Source of the DNA: an uncultured Clostridia bacterium
Lineage (GTDB): Bacteria; Bacillota; Clostridia; Oscillospirales; Ruminococcaceae
Length of the DNA: 32,092 nucleotides
Direction of reading: 5' to 3'
NCBI GenBank assembly: GCA_945873955.1
Contig: CAMCFA010000028.1
Span: forward strand, 1 to 32,092
In this document: one piece after another, positions 1-7,655 of the stretch
Position numbering within the stretch: position 1 is the first letter of the stretch
How the letters are laid out: every line of letters starts with the position of its first letter
Notes under the pieces: model-generated
The model's input: only the letters and a program-made list of their open reading frames with translations
What the model was told of the DNA's origin: nothing
Databases searched by the model: none
Made by a program: the position numbers and the translations under genes

Positions 1-353
1 TGGTCGATAAATCGATATGCTGCTAATCGATCTCCTTCGCGAAGAATGCCGCTGCTTTTTTTAGGAATTCGTTTTCCTTCCTCATTTCTTCAAGCTCCTT
101 TCGGAGTTTGAGATTTTCTTTCATGAGGTCGTATTCTTCCTTTGCAGCAGGATCCTTTGAGCATTCTTCACGGTATTTCTTAAGCCAGTACCCGATTCCG
201 TTCTCCGAAACGTGGTACTCCTCCGACAGACTTTTTATCGTCCGTCCCTCTTCTAAGTGCTTCCGCACTATCCTATTCTTGAATTCTTCATCGTAATTTG
301 CCATTGTTTTTCCCTCCTGTGTTTATTATATCACTTTGGGGGTGGGTGTTACA
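1..353 (-). mobile_element. IS3-family insertion sequence, partial (one end and orfA)
   Basis: The segment holds an IS3-type orfA on the minus strand and, just upstream of it, a plausible terminal repeat that starts with TG when read on the minus strand (TGTAACACCCACC, ending near 353). IS3-family ends normally begin TG and end CA. The element enters the window from the left, so orfB, the other inverted repeat and the target duplication lie outside. The exact boundary (about 350-354) is inferred from the repeat-like sequence alone. Confidence 0.6.
23..304 (-). CDS. IS3-family transposase OrfA (helix-turn-helix subunit)
   Basis: This 93-residue protein would be the DNA-binding subunit that joins the DDE subunit OrfB in an IS3 transposase. 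Residues 1-50 form a Tnp_1-type helix-turn-helix (the pattern SLSEEYHVSENGIGYWLKKY is typical). Residues about 60-85 form a leucine/glutamate-rich coiled coil (LMKENLKLRKELEEMRKENE) of the kind used for OrfA-OrfA and OrfA-OrfB pairing. The ATG is preceded by GGAGGG. The reading frame closes at 23, where a programmed frameshift into OrfB would be expected in a complete element; OrfB is out of the window. I am confident of the family, less so of the subgroup (IS150/IS3-like). Confidence 0.85.
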   Translation of the reverse strand: MANYDEEFKNRIVRKHLEEGRTIKSLSEEYHVSENGIGYWLKKYREECSKDPAAKEEYDLMKENLKLRKELEEMRKENEFLKKAAAFFAKEID

Positions 354-354
354 A
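325..354 (-). promoter_or_regulatory. Putative promoter of the IS orfA
   Basis: Read on the minus strand there is TTGTAA (349-354), an 18-nt spacer and TATAAT (325-330), about 20 nt before the orfA start. The -35 box overlaps the presumed terminal repeat, as is common for IS promoters. Assigned from sequence pattern only. Confidence 0.5.
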
Positions 355-403
355 CTTTATTATAGCACATCAACACCATCCTAACAGCAAGGAACATCAC
401 GCC

Positions 404-562
404 ATGAAAGCCGAATATGCCGTGGTAAATACATATCCCGAATCGTCAGACGCGCAAAAGCGACTAACCGCTGAAAGGACCAATGTGGTATTTGCTGCCG
501 CCCGCAGTTTGTATGTACCTGTCAAAATCAGTTGCTTGCAGCAGGGAGCATCACAACGTTAA
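404..562 (+). CDS. Possible small hypothetical protein (52 aa)
   Basis: An open frame of 52 codons starts at an ATG that follows AAGGA with 10-nt spacing and stops just before the convergent glycosyltransferase gene. The product is mixed polar and hydrophobic with no membrane segment, signal peptide or motif that I recognise. It lies between the IS end and the tail of the GT4 gene, so it may be a chance frame or a remnant of a gene cut by the insertion. There is no independent support for expression. Confidence 0.25.
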   Translation: MKAEYAVVNTYPESSDAQKRLTAERTNVVFAAARSLYVPVKISCLQQGASQR

Positions 563-1621
563 TTAAGCAGAATACTTTTTCAGCAGTTCACACAGTATAG
601 CGGCGCTTTTCTCCCAACTGTATTTCTCCAGCAGCGGTTCCGGAGAAGCACAGGGCTGTGAGATTATCCTCTCAAGGTCAACCTCAGGGTCGTCGGGAGA
701 TATGTAGTAAACACAATCTCCGAAAATTTCCTTCATACAGCTTCTATCGGAAACAACAGCCTTTGCGCCGATGCTGAGAGCCTCAAGCGGAGGAATTCCG
801 AAGCCCTCGTAGTACGAGGGAAACAAAAAGGCACGGCAGTTTGCAATCAGTTCCTTCGCTTCTTCATCGCTGACGTAGCCGAGAAACTTCAGATTCTGCG
901 GTATCTCAAAGTCAAATATATCCCCGAAAACCTTGCTATTTACGGCGCCGCTGACCGCGAATATCGCGTTTGGATTTGCCCTTGCAGCCTTTGCAATCCA
1001 CCTGAAGTTTTTGTTAGGAGCCATGCTGCTCATGGAAAAGTAATACTCCCCCTGAGTAAGCCCGTATCTGCTGAGAGTATCTCTTTCCGAAACAATACGC
1101 CGCAAATGCTGCCAGCCATTGCAGGTCACGGTTATTTTCGCAGGGTCAATGCCGTAGCAGCGGCTTATTTCGCTCCTGCTGAACTCCGACACCGTGACAA
1201 TGGCTTTGATGCGCCTGATTATCAGCGAAAACACAAGATTATACCACATGGCGAATTTCTTTGAAAAAAAATTCCTGTTTACCTTAAAGCTTACGTCATG
1301 AATGACAACGATATCCGGCTTCAGAACAGGCGCCATATTGCAAAGGCTGACGCACAGCGCTTTGTGGGACGCCGCATACAGCGGCAGCGACAACTGCTCC
1401 CACAGATTTCCGCACAGCCCTCCGACTCTGACCACGCGAATATGCCGATACTCCGGAATATCCCGACCGTTTCTGTCTGTAAGCAGGACAATTTCAGGAC
1501 CGTTTTCGGCAAGCTTGTCCATTTCCAGGAGAATTTCTCTTGCATAACGCTGTACCCCGGTCACATTCTGCGATAAAAATTTGCCATTTATAACTATCAT
1601 TTTATACTTGTTTTTTTTCAC
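563..1621 (-). CDS. Glycosyltransferase family 4 (GT-B fold)
   Basis: A 352-residue cytosolic retaining glycosyltransferase, probably adding a hexose or deoxyhexose from a nucleotide sugar to the growing lipid-linked glycan. The C-terminal half has the GT4 donor-site signature EGFGIPPLEAL with the two spaced glutamates, and the family-typical SYYEGFG context. The N-terminal half has GVQRYAREIL and VIHD, as in mannosyl/rhamnosyl GT4 enzymes. The start is a GTG at 1621, chosen because GGAGAG sits 8 nt upstream; the in-frame ATG at 1600 has no ribosome site. It is divergent from the main operon with its own promoter, so it may be regulated separately. It resembles the GT4 at 12437. Donor and acceptor cannot be read from sequence. 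Confidence 0.85.
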   Translation of the reverse strand: MKKNKYKMIVINGKFLSQNVTGVQRYAREILLEMDKLAENGPEIVLLTDRNGRDIPEYRHIRVVRVGGLCGNLWEQLSLPLYAASHKALCVSLCNMAPVLKPDIVVIHDVSFKVNRNFFSKKFAMWYNLVFSLIIRRIKAIVTVSEFSRSEISRCYGIDPAKITVTCNGWQHLRRIVSERDTLSRYGLTQGEYYFSMSSMAPNKNFRWIAKAARANPNAIFAVSGAVNSKVFGDIFDFEIPQNLKFLGYVSDEEAKELIANCRAFLFPSYYEGFGIPPLEALSIGAKAVVSDRSCMKEIFGDCVYYISPDDPEVDLERIISQPCASPEPLLEKYSWEKSAAILCELLKKYSA

Positions 1622-1654
1622 TTATTTTTCTCTCCTACGAACAGATTTGTGTTT

Positions 1655-1683
1655 ATTATACCATTTAGCTTAGGAAACGTCAA
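1655..1683 (-). promoter_or_regulatory. Sigma-A-type promoter for the divergent GT4 gene
   Basis: On the minus strand TTGACG (1678-1683), exactly 17 nt, then TATAAT (1655-1660). This places transcription start near 1648 and leaves a short leader containing GGAGAG before the GTG at 1621. Near-consensus hexamers at ideal spacing make this a strong candidate. Confidence 0.8.
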
Positions 1684-1710
1684 GCTATTTTGTGACAATA
1701 ACACAAGTCT

Positions 1711-1732
1711 GCCCTGTTTTTCAAAAAAGGGC
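1711..1732. repeat. Inverted repeat between the divergent promoters
   Basis: GCCCT and AGGGC arms bracket a T-run/A-run core, giving a near-perfect hairpin of about 10 bp in the gap between the two divergent promoters. There is no U-tract after it in either direction, so it is not a classical terminator. An operator or a simple AT-rich palindrome are the alternatives. Confidence 0.4.
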
Positions 1733-1789
1733 AAGGCTTAGGCAAGACGCCGCGAGTAACCGCTGCCTACTGTATGCAGCAAAAATATG

Positions 1790-1818
1790 TTGACAAACAT
1801 AGGACAATGATGTATAAT
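1790..1818 (+). promoter_or_regulatory. Consensus sigma-A promoter of the polysaccharide operon
   Basis: Perfect TTGACA (1790-1795), a 17-nt spacer and perfect TATAAT (1813-1818) predict a start near 1825. It drives rfbF and probably much of the downstream gene string, where genes are overlapping or closely spaced and no terminator was seen before 25051. Confidence 0.9.
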
Positions 1819-1824
1819 TATATA

Positions 1825-2082
1825 GGGTTATTGTGTTTTTTGTTGGTTTTTGTATATTTTTATTTTGTGGTTGGTTGGAAAATAAAAGGAAAAATGGCAG
1901 ACATTCCACTAGAAAGCAGAAAGAATAACCCGAAAGCATGAAGCTCGTAGCAGTCGCAGTAGTGACACTCTCCGGCAAGGCATGGGGGGTTCAGCTAAAA
2001 AACACATTATAAAAAAACAATGACTGCGTTTAGGCGGACCTGTCCGCAAATAACGGCGCAACGGAAAGGAATGGCAACAAGC
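1825..2082 (+). promoter_or_regulatory. Long untranslated leader of the operon, possibly structured
   Basis: About 250 nt separate the predicted transcription start from the rfbF start with no convincing gene. The 3' half can form a long-range helix: AACCC (1927-1931) with GGGTT (1987-1991), and CATG (1937-1940) with CATG (1981-1984). These enclose small hairpins such as GCT-CGT-AGC (1943-1951). I do not recognise a known riboswitch class. A leader of this kind before a ~23-kb operon could host a processive antitermination signal (RfaH/LoaP type), but no specific motif is established. Confidence 0.4.
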
Positions 2083-2862
2083 ATGAAAGTAGTACTACTC
2101 GCCGGCGGCCTCGGAACCAGGATATCAGAGGAGAGCGTGTACAAACCCAAGCCCATGATAGAAATAGGCGGAATGCCTATATTGTGGCATATAATGAAGG
2201 AGTATTCCTATTACGGGTTTAACGAATTCATCGTGTGCGCAGGCTACAAGCAGCACGTTATAAAGGAATGGTTTGCGGATTATTTTCTCCACACATCGGA
2301 TATCACCTTCGACTTTACAAAGGGCAACGATATCATCGTACATAATATGCACGCAGAACCGTGGAAGGTGACGGTGGTGGACACCGGTCTTAACACTATG
2401 ACGGGAGGCCGTATCAAGCGCATACAACCCTATATCGGAGACGAAACGTTTATGATGACATACGGCGACGGCGTGTGCGACGTAAATATAGCGGAGCTGG
2501 TGAAGTTCCATCAGTCCCACGGAAAAATCGCTACACTGACGGCTGTTATGCTGGAACAGCAGAAGGGCGTTCTTGATATAGGAGGAGATAATGCGGTGCA
2601 TTCCTTCCGTGAGAAGAGCACAGCAGACGGCGCGCCGATAAATGCAGGATATATGGTGCTCAGCCCCAGGATATTCGATTATATCGACGGCGATGATACC
2701 GTATTTGAGAAAAAGCCGCTGGAGGCTCTTGCGGCAGAGGGTGAGCTGATGTCCTATATGCACCGCGGTTTCTGGCAGTGCATGGATACAAAACGCGAAA
2801 TGGATATGCTTGAAAAACTGCTTTCCACCGGGCAGGCTCCCTGGAAAAAGTGGAACGACTGA
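2083..2862 (+). CDS. rfbF: Glucose-1-phosphate cytidylyltransferase
   Basis: Makes CDP-glucose from CTP and glucose-1-phosphate, the first step to CDP-3,6-dideoxyhexoses. The 259-residue product has the nucleotidyltransferase start VVLLAGGLGTR, followed by KPKPMIEIGG and YGDGV, which are hallmarks of RfbF. Its length matches the family (about 257). Start chosen at 2083 because GGAAAGGA lies 12 nt upstream and the family begins MKVV(I/L)LAGG; an in-frame ATG at 2071 abuts the ribosome site and the frame also extends further upstream. First gene of the operon, followed 19 nt later by rfbG. Confidence 0.95.
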   Translation: MKVVLLAGGLGTRISEESVYKPKPMIEIGGMPILWHIMKEYSYYGFNEFIVCAGYKQHVIKEWFADYFLHTSDITFDFTKGNDIIVHNMHAEPWKVTVVDTGLNTMTGGRIKRIQPYIGDETFMMTYGDGVCDVNIAELVKFHQSHGKIATLTAVMLEQQKGVLDIGGDNAVHSFREKSTADGAPINAGYMVLSPRIFDYIDGDDTVFEKKPLEALAAEGELMSYMHRGFWQCMDTKREMDMLEKLLSTGQAPWKKWND

Positions 2863-2881
2863 GAGCAGAGGAGCGATACTG

Positions 2882-3976
2882 ATGGAGCTGAAAGAATTCT
2901 ACGAAGGAAAAAAAGTGCTTGTAACAGGCCATACGGGCTTCAAGGGCTCCTGGCTCTGTAAGATTCTTGCGGGGTTTGGCGCAGAGGTGACGGGCTATTC
3001 CCTGACGCCGCCCAGCAATCCCTCGCTTTTTGAACTGGCGGATATAGAAAGGGATACCGATTCCGTTATCGGAGATATCAGGGATATCGAAAAGCTTAAG
3101 AGAGTATTTGAGGAAACACAGCCCGAAATCGTTCTCCACCTAGCGGCACAGCCTATCGTCCGCGAAAGCTATAAAAATCCCCTTGGGACCTACGAAACAA
3201 ATGTGATGGGCACGGCAAACATTCTGGAGTGCGTAAGGCTTAATAAATGCGTGAAATCTTTCCTGAATGTTACCACGGACAAGGTGTACCTTAACCGAGA
3301 ATGGGAGTGGGGCTACCGTGAAACCGACGAGTTGGACGGCTACGACCCTTATTCCAACTCGAAATCCTGCTCGGAGCTTGTTACCCATTCGTACAAAAAC
3401 AGCTTTTTCGCTGACGGAAGCACGGCGATTTCCACCGCCCGCGCAGGCAACGTAATCGGCGGAGGCGATTTTGCGGCGGACAGAATAATTCCGGACTGCA
3501 TAAGAGCAGTACAGAAGCATGAGGATATAATAGTGAGAAATCCTTTTTCAACGCGTCCCTATCAGCACGTCCTGGAGCCGCTGTTTGCCTATCTGATGAT
3601 AGCTGCAAAGCAGTACGAGGATATCTCCTTTGAGGGCTACTATAACGTGGGACCAGATGACAACTGCTGCTATGAAACCGGAAGACTGGTTGACTTGTTC
3701 GTCTCCAAGTGGGGAGAGGGCGCTAGGTGGATAAACAAATATGACGGCGGTCCACATGAAGCAAATTTCCTTAAGCTGGACTGCGCAAAGATAAAGACAA
3801 AATTCGGCTGGAAGCCCACATGGAACCTGGAAACCACCATGGAAAAGATTGTCGAATGGACTCGTCTGTACGCTGAGGGCGCTTCGACTGAGGAACTTAG
3901 GAGATGTATGGACAAGCAAATCTGCGAGTTTATGGAACAAATGGACAGAGTATCCGGAAAGGAATGTATGACATGA
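2882..3976 (+). CDS. rfbG: CDP-glucose 4,6-dehydratase
   Basis: Converts CDP-glucose to CDP-4-keto-6-deoxyglucose with bound NAD. The 364-residue extended SDR has the glycine motif TGHTGFKGSWL at residues about 15-25 (typical of this dehydratase), the catalytic TTDKVY segment, and the YxxxK pair Tyr157/Lys161 in PYSNSKSCSE. The start at 2882 has AGAGGAG 8 nt upstream. Its stop TGA overlaps the ATG of rfbH (ATGA), implying translational coupling. Residues such as RPYQHVLEPL agree with RfbG rather than a generic epimerase. Confidence 0.95.
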   Translation: MELKEFYEGKKVLVTGHTGFKGSWLCKILAGFGAEVTGYSLTPPSNPSLFELADIERDTDSVIGDIRDIEKLKRVFEETQPEIVLHLAAQPIVRESYKNPLGTYETNVMGTANILECVRLNKCVKSFLNVTTDKVYLNREWEWGYRETDELDGYDPYSNSKSCSELVTHSYKNSFFADGSTAISTARAGNVIGGGDFAADRIIPDCIRAVQKHEDIIVRNPFSTRPYQHVLEPLFAYLMIAAKQYEDISFEGYYNVGPDDNCCYETGRLVDLFVSKWGEGARWINKYDGGPHEANFLKLDCAKIKTKFGWKPTWNLETTMEKIVEWTRLYAEGASTEELRRCMDKQICEFMEQMDRVSGKECMT

Positions 3977-5313
3977 GCAAATGGAGCAATGAAACAGAGG
4001 CAAGAGAGCAGATAAAGGCTCTCGTTACCGACTACTACCATGATTTTAAGGAAAACAAGCTTCCCTTCCAGAAGGGCAGCAGAATAAGTTATGCTTCAAG
4101 AGTGTTTGATGAGAAGGAAATGTGCGCTCTCACCGACGCAATGCTGGATTTCTGGCTCACCACAGGCAGGTTTGCCGGGGAGTTTGAGAGAGAGTTTGCA
4201 AAGTGGATAGGAGTAAAGCACGCGTACCTTGTAAACAGCGGTTCTTCGGCTAATCTTATCGCATTTATGGCACTTACCGCACCCGAGTTGGGCGACAGAC
4301 AGATAAAGAGGGGCGACGAGGTTATCACAGTAGCATGCGGCTTCCCCACAACTGTCACACCCGTTCTTCAGTACGGCGCAGTGCCTGTTTTTGTTGATGT
4401 GACCGTACCTCAGTATAATATTGATGTAAACGCCCTTGAGGCGGCGCTCAGCGAAAAAACCAAGGCTGTCATGATTGCCCACACCCTCGGAAATCCCTTT
4501 AACCTTAAAGCAGTAAAGGAATTCTGCGAGAAGCATAACTTATGGCTCGTTGAGGACAACTGCGACGCGCTCGGCTCCCAGTACACCATAGACGGCGAGA
4601 CCCGCCATACGGGCACCTGGGGCGATATAGGAACATCAAGCTTCTACCCTCCCCACCACATGACCATGGGCGAGGGCGGCTGCGTTTATACAAATAACAG
4701 CAAGCTCTCCAGACTTATCCTCTCCTACCGCGACTGGGGAAGAGACTGCATCTGCCCCTCCGGACGGGATAATTTCTGCAACCACCGTTTCGACGGTCAG
4801 TACGGTGAGCTTCCCCATGGCTACGACCACAAGTATGTGTACAGCCATTTCGGATACAATCTCAAGGTTACGGATATGCAGGCGGCTATCGGCTGCGAGC
4901 AGTTGAAAAAGTTCCCCTCGTTCATCGAGCGCAGACGCCACAACCACGAACGGCTTCTGAAGGCTCTTGAATGCGTCAGCGACAAGCTTATTCTCCCCGT
5001 TCCCGCAGAGAACAGCCGCCCCTCCTGGTTCGGTTTCCTTATCTCCGTCAAGCCCGAATGCGGCAAAACCAGAAACGAGGTCACAAAGTACATCGAAAGC
5101 CACAACATTCAGACAAGGCTTCTGTTTTCAGGAAACCTCATAAAGCACCCCTGCTTCGACCAGATAAGAGGCACAGACGCCTACAGAGTATCGGGCAGCC
5201 TTGAGACAACGGATTATATTATGAACAACACCTTCTGGGTAGGCGTTTATCCCGGTATGACCGATGAGATGATTGACTATATGGCTGAGGTTATTATAGA
5301 GGCGTTAAAGTAA
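3973..5313 (+). CDS. rfbH: CDP-4-keto-6-deoxyglucose 3-dehydratase (E1, PMP/[2Fe-2S])
   Basis: Removes the C3 hydroxyl of CDP-4-keto-6-deoxyglucose, the step that makes 3,6-dideoxy sugars. The 446-residue protein is a DegT/AspC-fold enzyme in which the usual PLP lysine is replaced by histidine (His228 in SFYPPHHMTMGEGG), the diagnostic change of E1. The cysteines for the [2Fe-2S] cluster are present: Cys197, Cys259, Cys261 and Cys269 (C-X61-C-X1-C-X7-C; the Yersinia enzyme, from memory, has X57, and the difference is a small insertion near TIDGETRH). The start at 3973 overlaps the rfbG stop; another ATG at 3964 is possible. E1 needs an electron-transfer partner (RfbI/DdhD), which is not found in the window. 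Confidence 0.95.
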   Translation: MSKWSNETEAREQIKALVTDYYHDFKENKLPFQKGSRISYASRVFDEKEMCALTDAMLDFWLTTGRFAGEFEREFAKWIGVKHAYLVNSGSSANLIAFMALTAPELGDRQIKRGDEVITVACGFPTTVTPVLQYGAVPVFVDVTVPQYNIDVNALEAALSEKTKAVMIAHTLGNPFNLKAVKEFCEKHNLWLVEDNCDALGSQYTIDGETRHTGTWGDIGTSSFYPPHHMTMGEGGCVYTNNSKLSRLILSYRDWGRDCICPSGRDNFCNHRFDGQYGELPHGYDHKYVYSHFGYNLKVTDMQAAIGCEQLKKFPSFIERRRHNHERLLKALECVSDKLILPVPAENSRPSWFGFLISVKPECGKTRNEVTKYIESHNIQTRLLFSGNLIKHPCFDQIRGTDAYRVSGSLETTDYIMNNTFWVGVYPGMTDEMIDYMAEVIIEALK

Positions 5314-5340
5314 AATACTTTTTTAAGGAGAAAAATACAA

Positions 5341-6963
5341 ATGTCTGAAATACAGCTACTGGACTGTACACTGCGCGACGGCGGCTATATAAACGACTGG
5401 GAATTCGGTCACAATAATATTATTAGCATTATTGACCGACTGGAACAGGCAAAGGTTGATATAATCGAGATAGGATTTCTCGACGACAGACGTCCCTTTG
5501 ATATCAACAGGACAATTATGCCCGATACAGCTTCTGTAGGTAAGCTGCTGGGATGGCAGTCTCATTCCGCAATGATAGTGGGTATGATAGATTACGGAAC
5601 CTGTAGGATAGAAAATCTCCAGCCTGCGTCGGAATCCGTACTAGACGGAATACGCGTTATCTTTAAAAAACACCTTATGCACGAAGCAATGGAGTTCTGC
5701 GCACAGGTCAAGGCACTTGGCTACAAGGTGTTCTCCCAGCTTGTTTCCATAACAAGCTATAACGATGACGAGCTTATGGAGATAATCGGGCTGGTGAATA
5801 AGGTAAAGCCCTATGCAGTATCAATGGTAGACACCTACGGACTGCTTCACCCAGATGATATGCTGCATTATTACGAGATACTGGATGAGAATGTGGACAG
5901 CGAAGTGCAGATAGGCTTCCATGCCCACAACAATTTCCAGCTTGCTTACGCAAATGATATAGCATTCCTTAATAAGCCTGCCAAGCACAATATCGTAGTG
6001 GACGCAACGCTTTACGGCATGGGAAAAAGCGCAGGCAATTCACAGATAGAGCTGGTTTCCATGTATTTGAACGACAGGTTTGGAAAAGAATACAGAATAA
6101 ACTATCTGCTGGAGGCAATCGAGGAAACGATTATGGACCTCTACGACAAGTCTCCTTGGGGATATAAGATGTTCTTCTATCTTTGCTCCAAAAACCGCTG
6201 CCACCCGAATTATGTAAGCACCTTCCTCAAGAAAGAAAACCTCTCGGTATCAGACCTTGATAAGGTGCTCGACAGGATTGAGCCGGAGCCTAAAAAGCTT
6301 CTCTACGACCAGGAAATCGCTGACTCTTTATACGGCGAGTTTGAGCAAGAAATTGACGACGCAGAAGAATATGCAAAACTGTCGGTGGAACTGAAGGGAA
6401 GAAATATCCTTATTATCGGACCCGGAAAGAATGTGGAGCTTCAGCAGCAGACTATATCCGATTATATAAGCGCAAACAATCCTCTTATCATTTCTATAAA
6501 TTATATACCTAAGGCATTTAAGGTAGATTATGTTTTTGTTACAAACAAAAAGAGAAATCAGCAGATGACCGACAGCCTGAGGGAGCCGAAAAACTCGGAT
6601 ATCGGCATAATAGCCACCACTAATATCACGGCAGGCAGAATACCCTACAAGTACCACCTTAAGCTCTCGGAGCTTCTGGAAAAGGACAGCTTATACAGCG
6701 ACAACTCCTTTATTATGCTGATAAAAGTGCTGAGGAAATGCGGCGTCAAGAATGTAAGCTGCGCTGGACTCGACGGCTACTCAAATAAAGAGGATAACTA
6801 TGCTAACCCCAAAATGGAGTATTCCTTTATTAAGTCGCAGGCTGATTATCTGAATAAGATGATAAGAGCAGAGCTTTTTGAGAAGTATTCGGATATGAGA
6901 TTTGATTTTATAACCTATTCAAAGTATATGGAAAGCGAGGACTGCCACGATGCCGCGTTTTGA
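5341..6963 (+). CDS. DRE-TIM pyruvate aldolase with extra C-terminal domain
   Basis: A 540-residue protein. Residues 1 to about 310 form an HMGL-like/DRE-TIM barrel of the 4-hydroxy-2-oxovalerate aldolase kind: CTLRDGGY (Arg12-Asp13), metal-binding HAHNN (His194, His196) and DATLYGMGKSAGN. Such enzymes add or remove pyruvate enolate at an aldehyde through a divalent metal. Residues about 345-530 are a separate alpha/beta, Rossmann-like region beginning NILIIGPGKNVE, which I cannot name; it could be a partner-aldehyde or nucleotide-binding domain. It overlaps the next gene by 14 nt and sits inside a CDP-sugar operon, so the likely role is building a 2-oxo-acid side chain. Direction of reaction and substrate are inferred. 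Confidence 0.8.
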   Translation: MSEIQLLDCTLRDGGYINDWEFGHNNIISIIDRLEQAKVDIIEIGFLDDRRPFDINRTIMPDTASVGKLLGWQSHSAMIVGMIDYGTCRIENLQPASESVLDGIRVIFKKHLMHEAMEFCAQVKALGYKVFSQLVSITSYNDDELMEIIGLVNKVKPYAVSMVDTYGLLHPDDMLHYYEILDENVDSEVQIGFHAHNNFQLAYANDIAFLNKPAKHNIVVDATLYGMGKSAGNSQIELVSMYLNDRFGKEYRINYLLEAIEETIMDLYDKSPWGYKMFFYLCSKNRCHPNYVSTFLKKENLSVSDLDKVLDRIEPEPKKLLYDQEIADSLYGEFEQEIDDAEEYAKLSVELKGRNILIIGPGKNVELQQQTISDYISANNPLIISINYIPKAFKVDYVFVTNKKRNQQMTDSLREPKNSDIGIIATTNITAGRIPYKYHLKLSELLEKDSLYSDNSFIMLIKVLRKCGVKNVSCAGLDGYSNKEDNYANPKMEYSFIKSQADYLNKMIRAELFEKYSDMRFDFITYSKYMESEDCHDAAF

Positions 6964-7600
6964 GCTGGCTGTTTTTGATGTGGACGGCACCCTCCTTGAT
7001 ACCACAGAGGGCGTTCTTTCCTCCGTTAAATATACCATAGACAGGTTCGGATTTGAGCCGCTGAGTCAGGAAAAACTGAAAAAATTCATCGGCCCCCCGA
7101 TACAGAATTCCTTCGCCTCGGCTTACGGGCTTTCGGGAGACATTCTCCAGGAAATCGCAGGAGTATTCAGAGACAGATATAAGAACGACGACCTCTTAAA
7201 AGCCGTGCCTTATGAGGGAATATACGACGCCATGAAGTGGCTTTCGGACAATAATGTAAAAATCGCCATCGCAACATATAAGCGGCAGGATTATGCGGAA
7301 AAAATCCTGAGAGCATTCAGGTTTGACAGATTTACGGATATCATGTACGGCGCAGACCACGAAAACAAACTGAAAAAGCGCGACATTATTGAAAAGTGCA
7401 TTGCTGATTCCGGAGTGACAGACTATTCCCGGGTTGTTATGATAGGAGACAGCGATAACGACGCAATAGGCGCGCGGGATATAGGCGTTAATTTTATTGC
7501 AGTAACGTACGGCTTCGGATTTGACAGCGCACAGGACGCTATGGGTTTTCCGAATGTGGGAATTGCGTCCTGCCCCGATGAACTGAAGAATTATTTCTGA
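6950..7600 (+). CDS. HAD-superfamily phosphatase (phosphoglycolate-phosphatase-like)
   Basis: A 216-residue soluble HAD hydrolase. Motif I is DVDGTLLD with nucleophile Asp10 and acid Asp12; the cap follows at about 17-85; motif II is IAIATYK; the motif III lysine is in KLKKRD; motif IV is GDSDND (166-171). It begins inside the aldolase gene (14-nt overlap, GCGAGG 9 nt upstream), so the two are probably produced together. The simplest reading is removal of a phosphate from the aldolase product or its precursor before the ThDP enzyme acts. Substrate is not visible from sequence. Confidence 0.85.
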   Translation: MPRFELAVFDVDGTLLDTTEGVLSSVKYTIDRFGFEPLSQEKLKKFIGPPIQNSFASAYGLSGDILQEIAGVFRDRYKNDDLLKAVPYEGIYDAMKWLSDNNVKIAIATYKRQDYAEKILRAFRFDRFTDIMYGADHENKLKKRDIIEKCIADSGVTDYSRVVMIGDSDNDAIGARDIGVNFIAVTYGFGFDSAQDAMGFPNVGIASCPDELKNYF

Positions 7601-7655
7601 ATGCCAGGCGCTTTAGGGAATGTATGGCTAAAATCCAACGAAAGGGAAAATGGGA

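Noticed and set aside
1953-1966. Possible RfaH-type ops element (GCAGTAGTG) in the leader
   Set aside because: Only partly matches GGCGGTAG-x-x-TG and the organism appears Gram-positive; not enough to call.
1721-1978. 85-codon minus-strand frame over the operon promoter and leader
   Set aside because: Covers a perfect plus-strand promoter, has low-complexity hydrophobic content and no start signal.
2125-2763. Minus-strand open frame opposite rfbF
   Set aside because: Shadow of rfbF; composition unlike a protein and no ribosome site.
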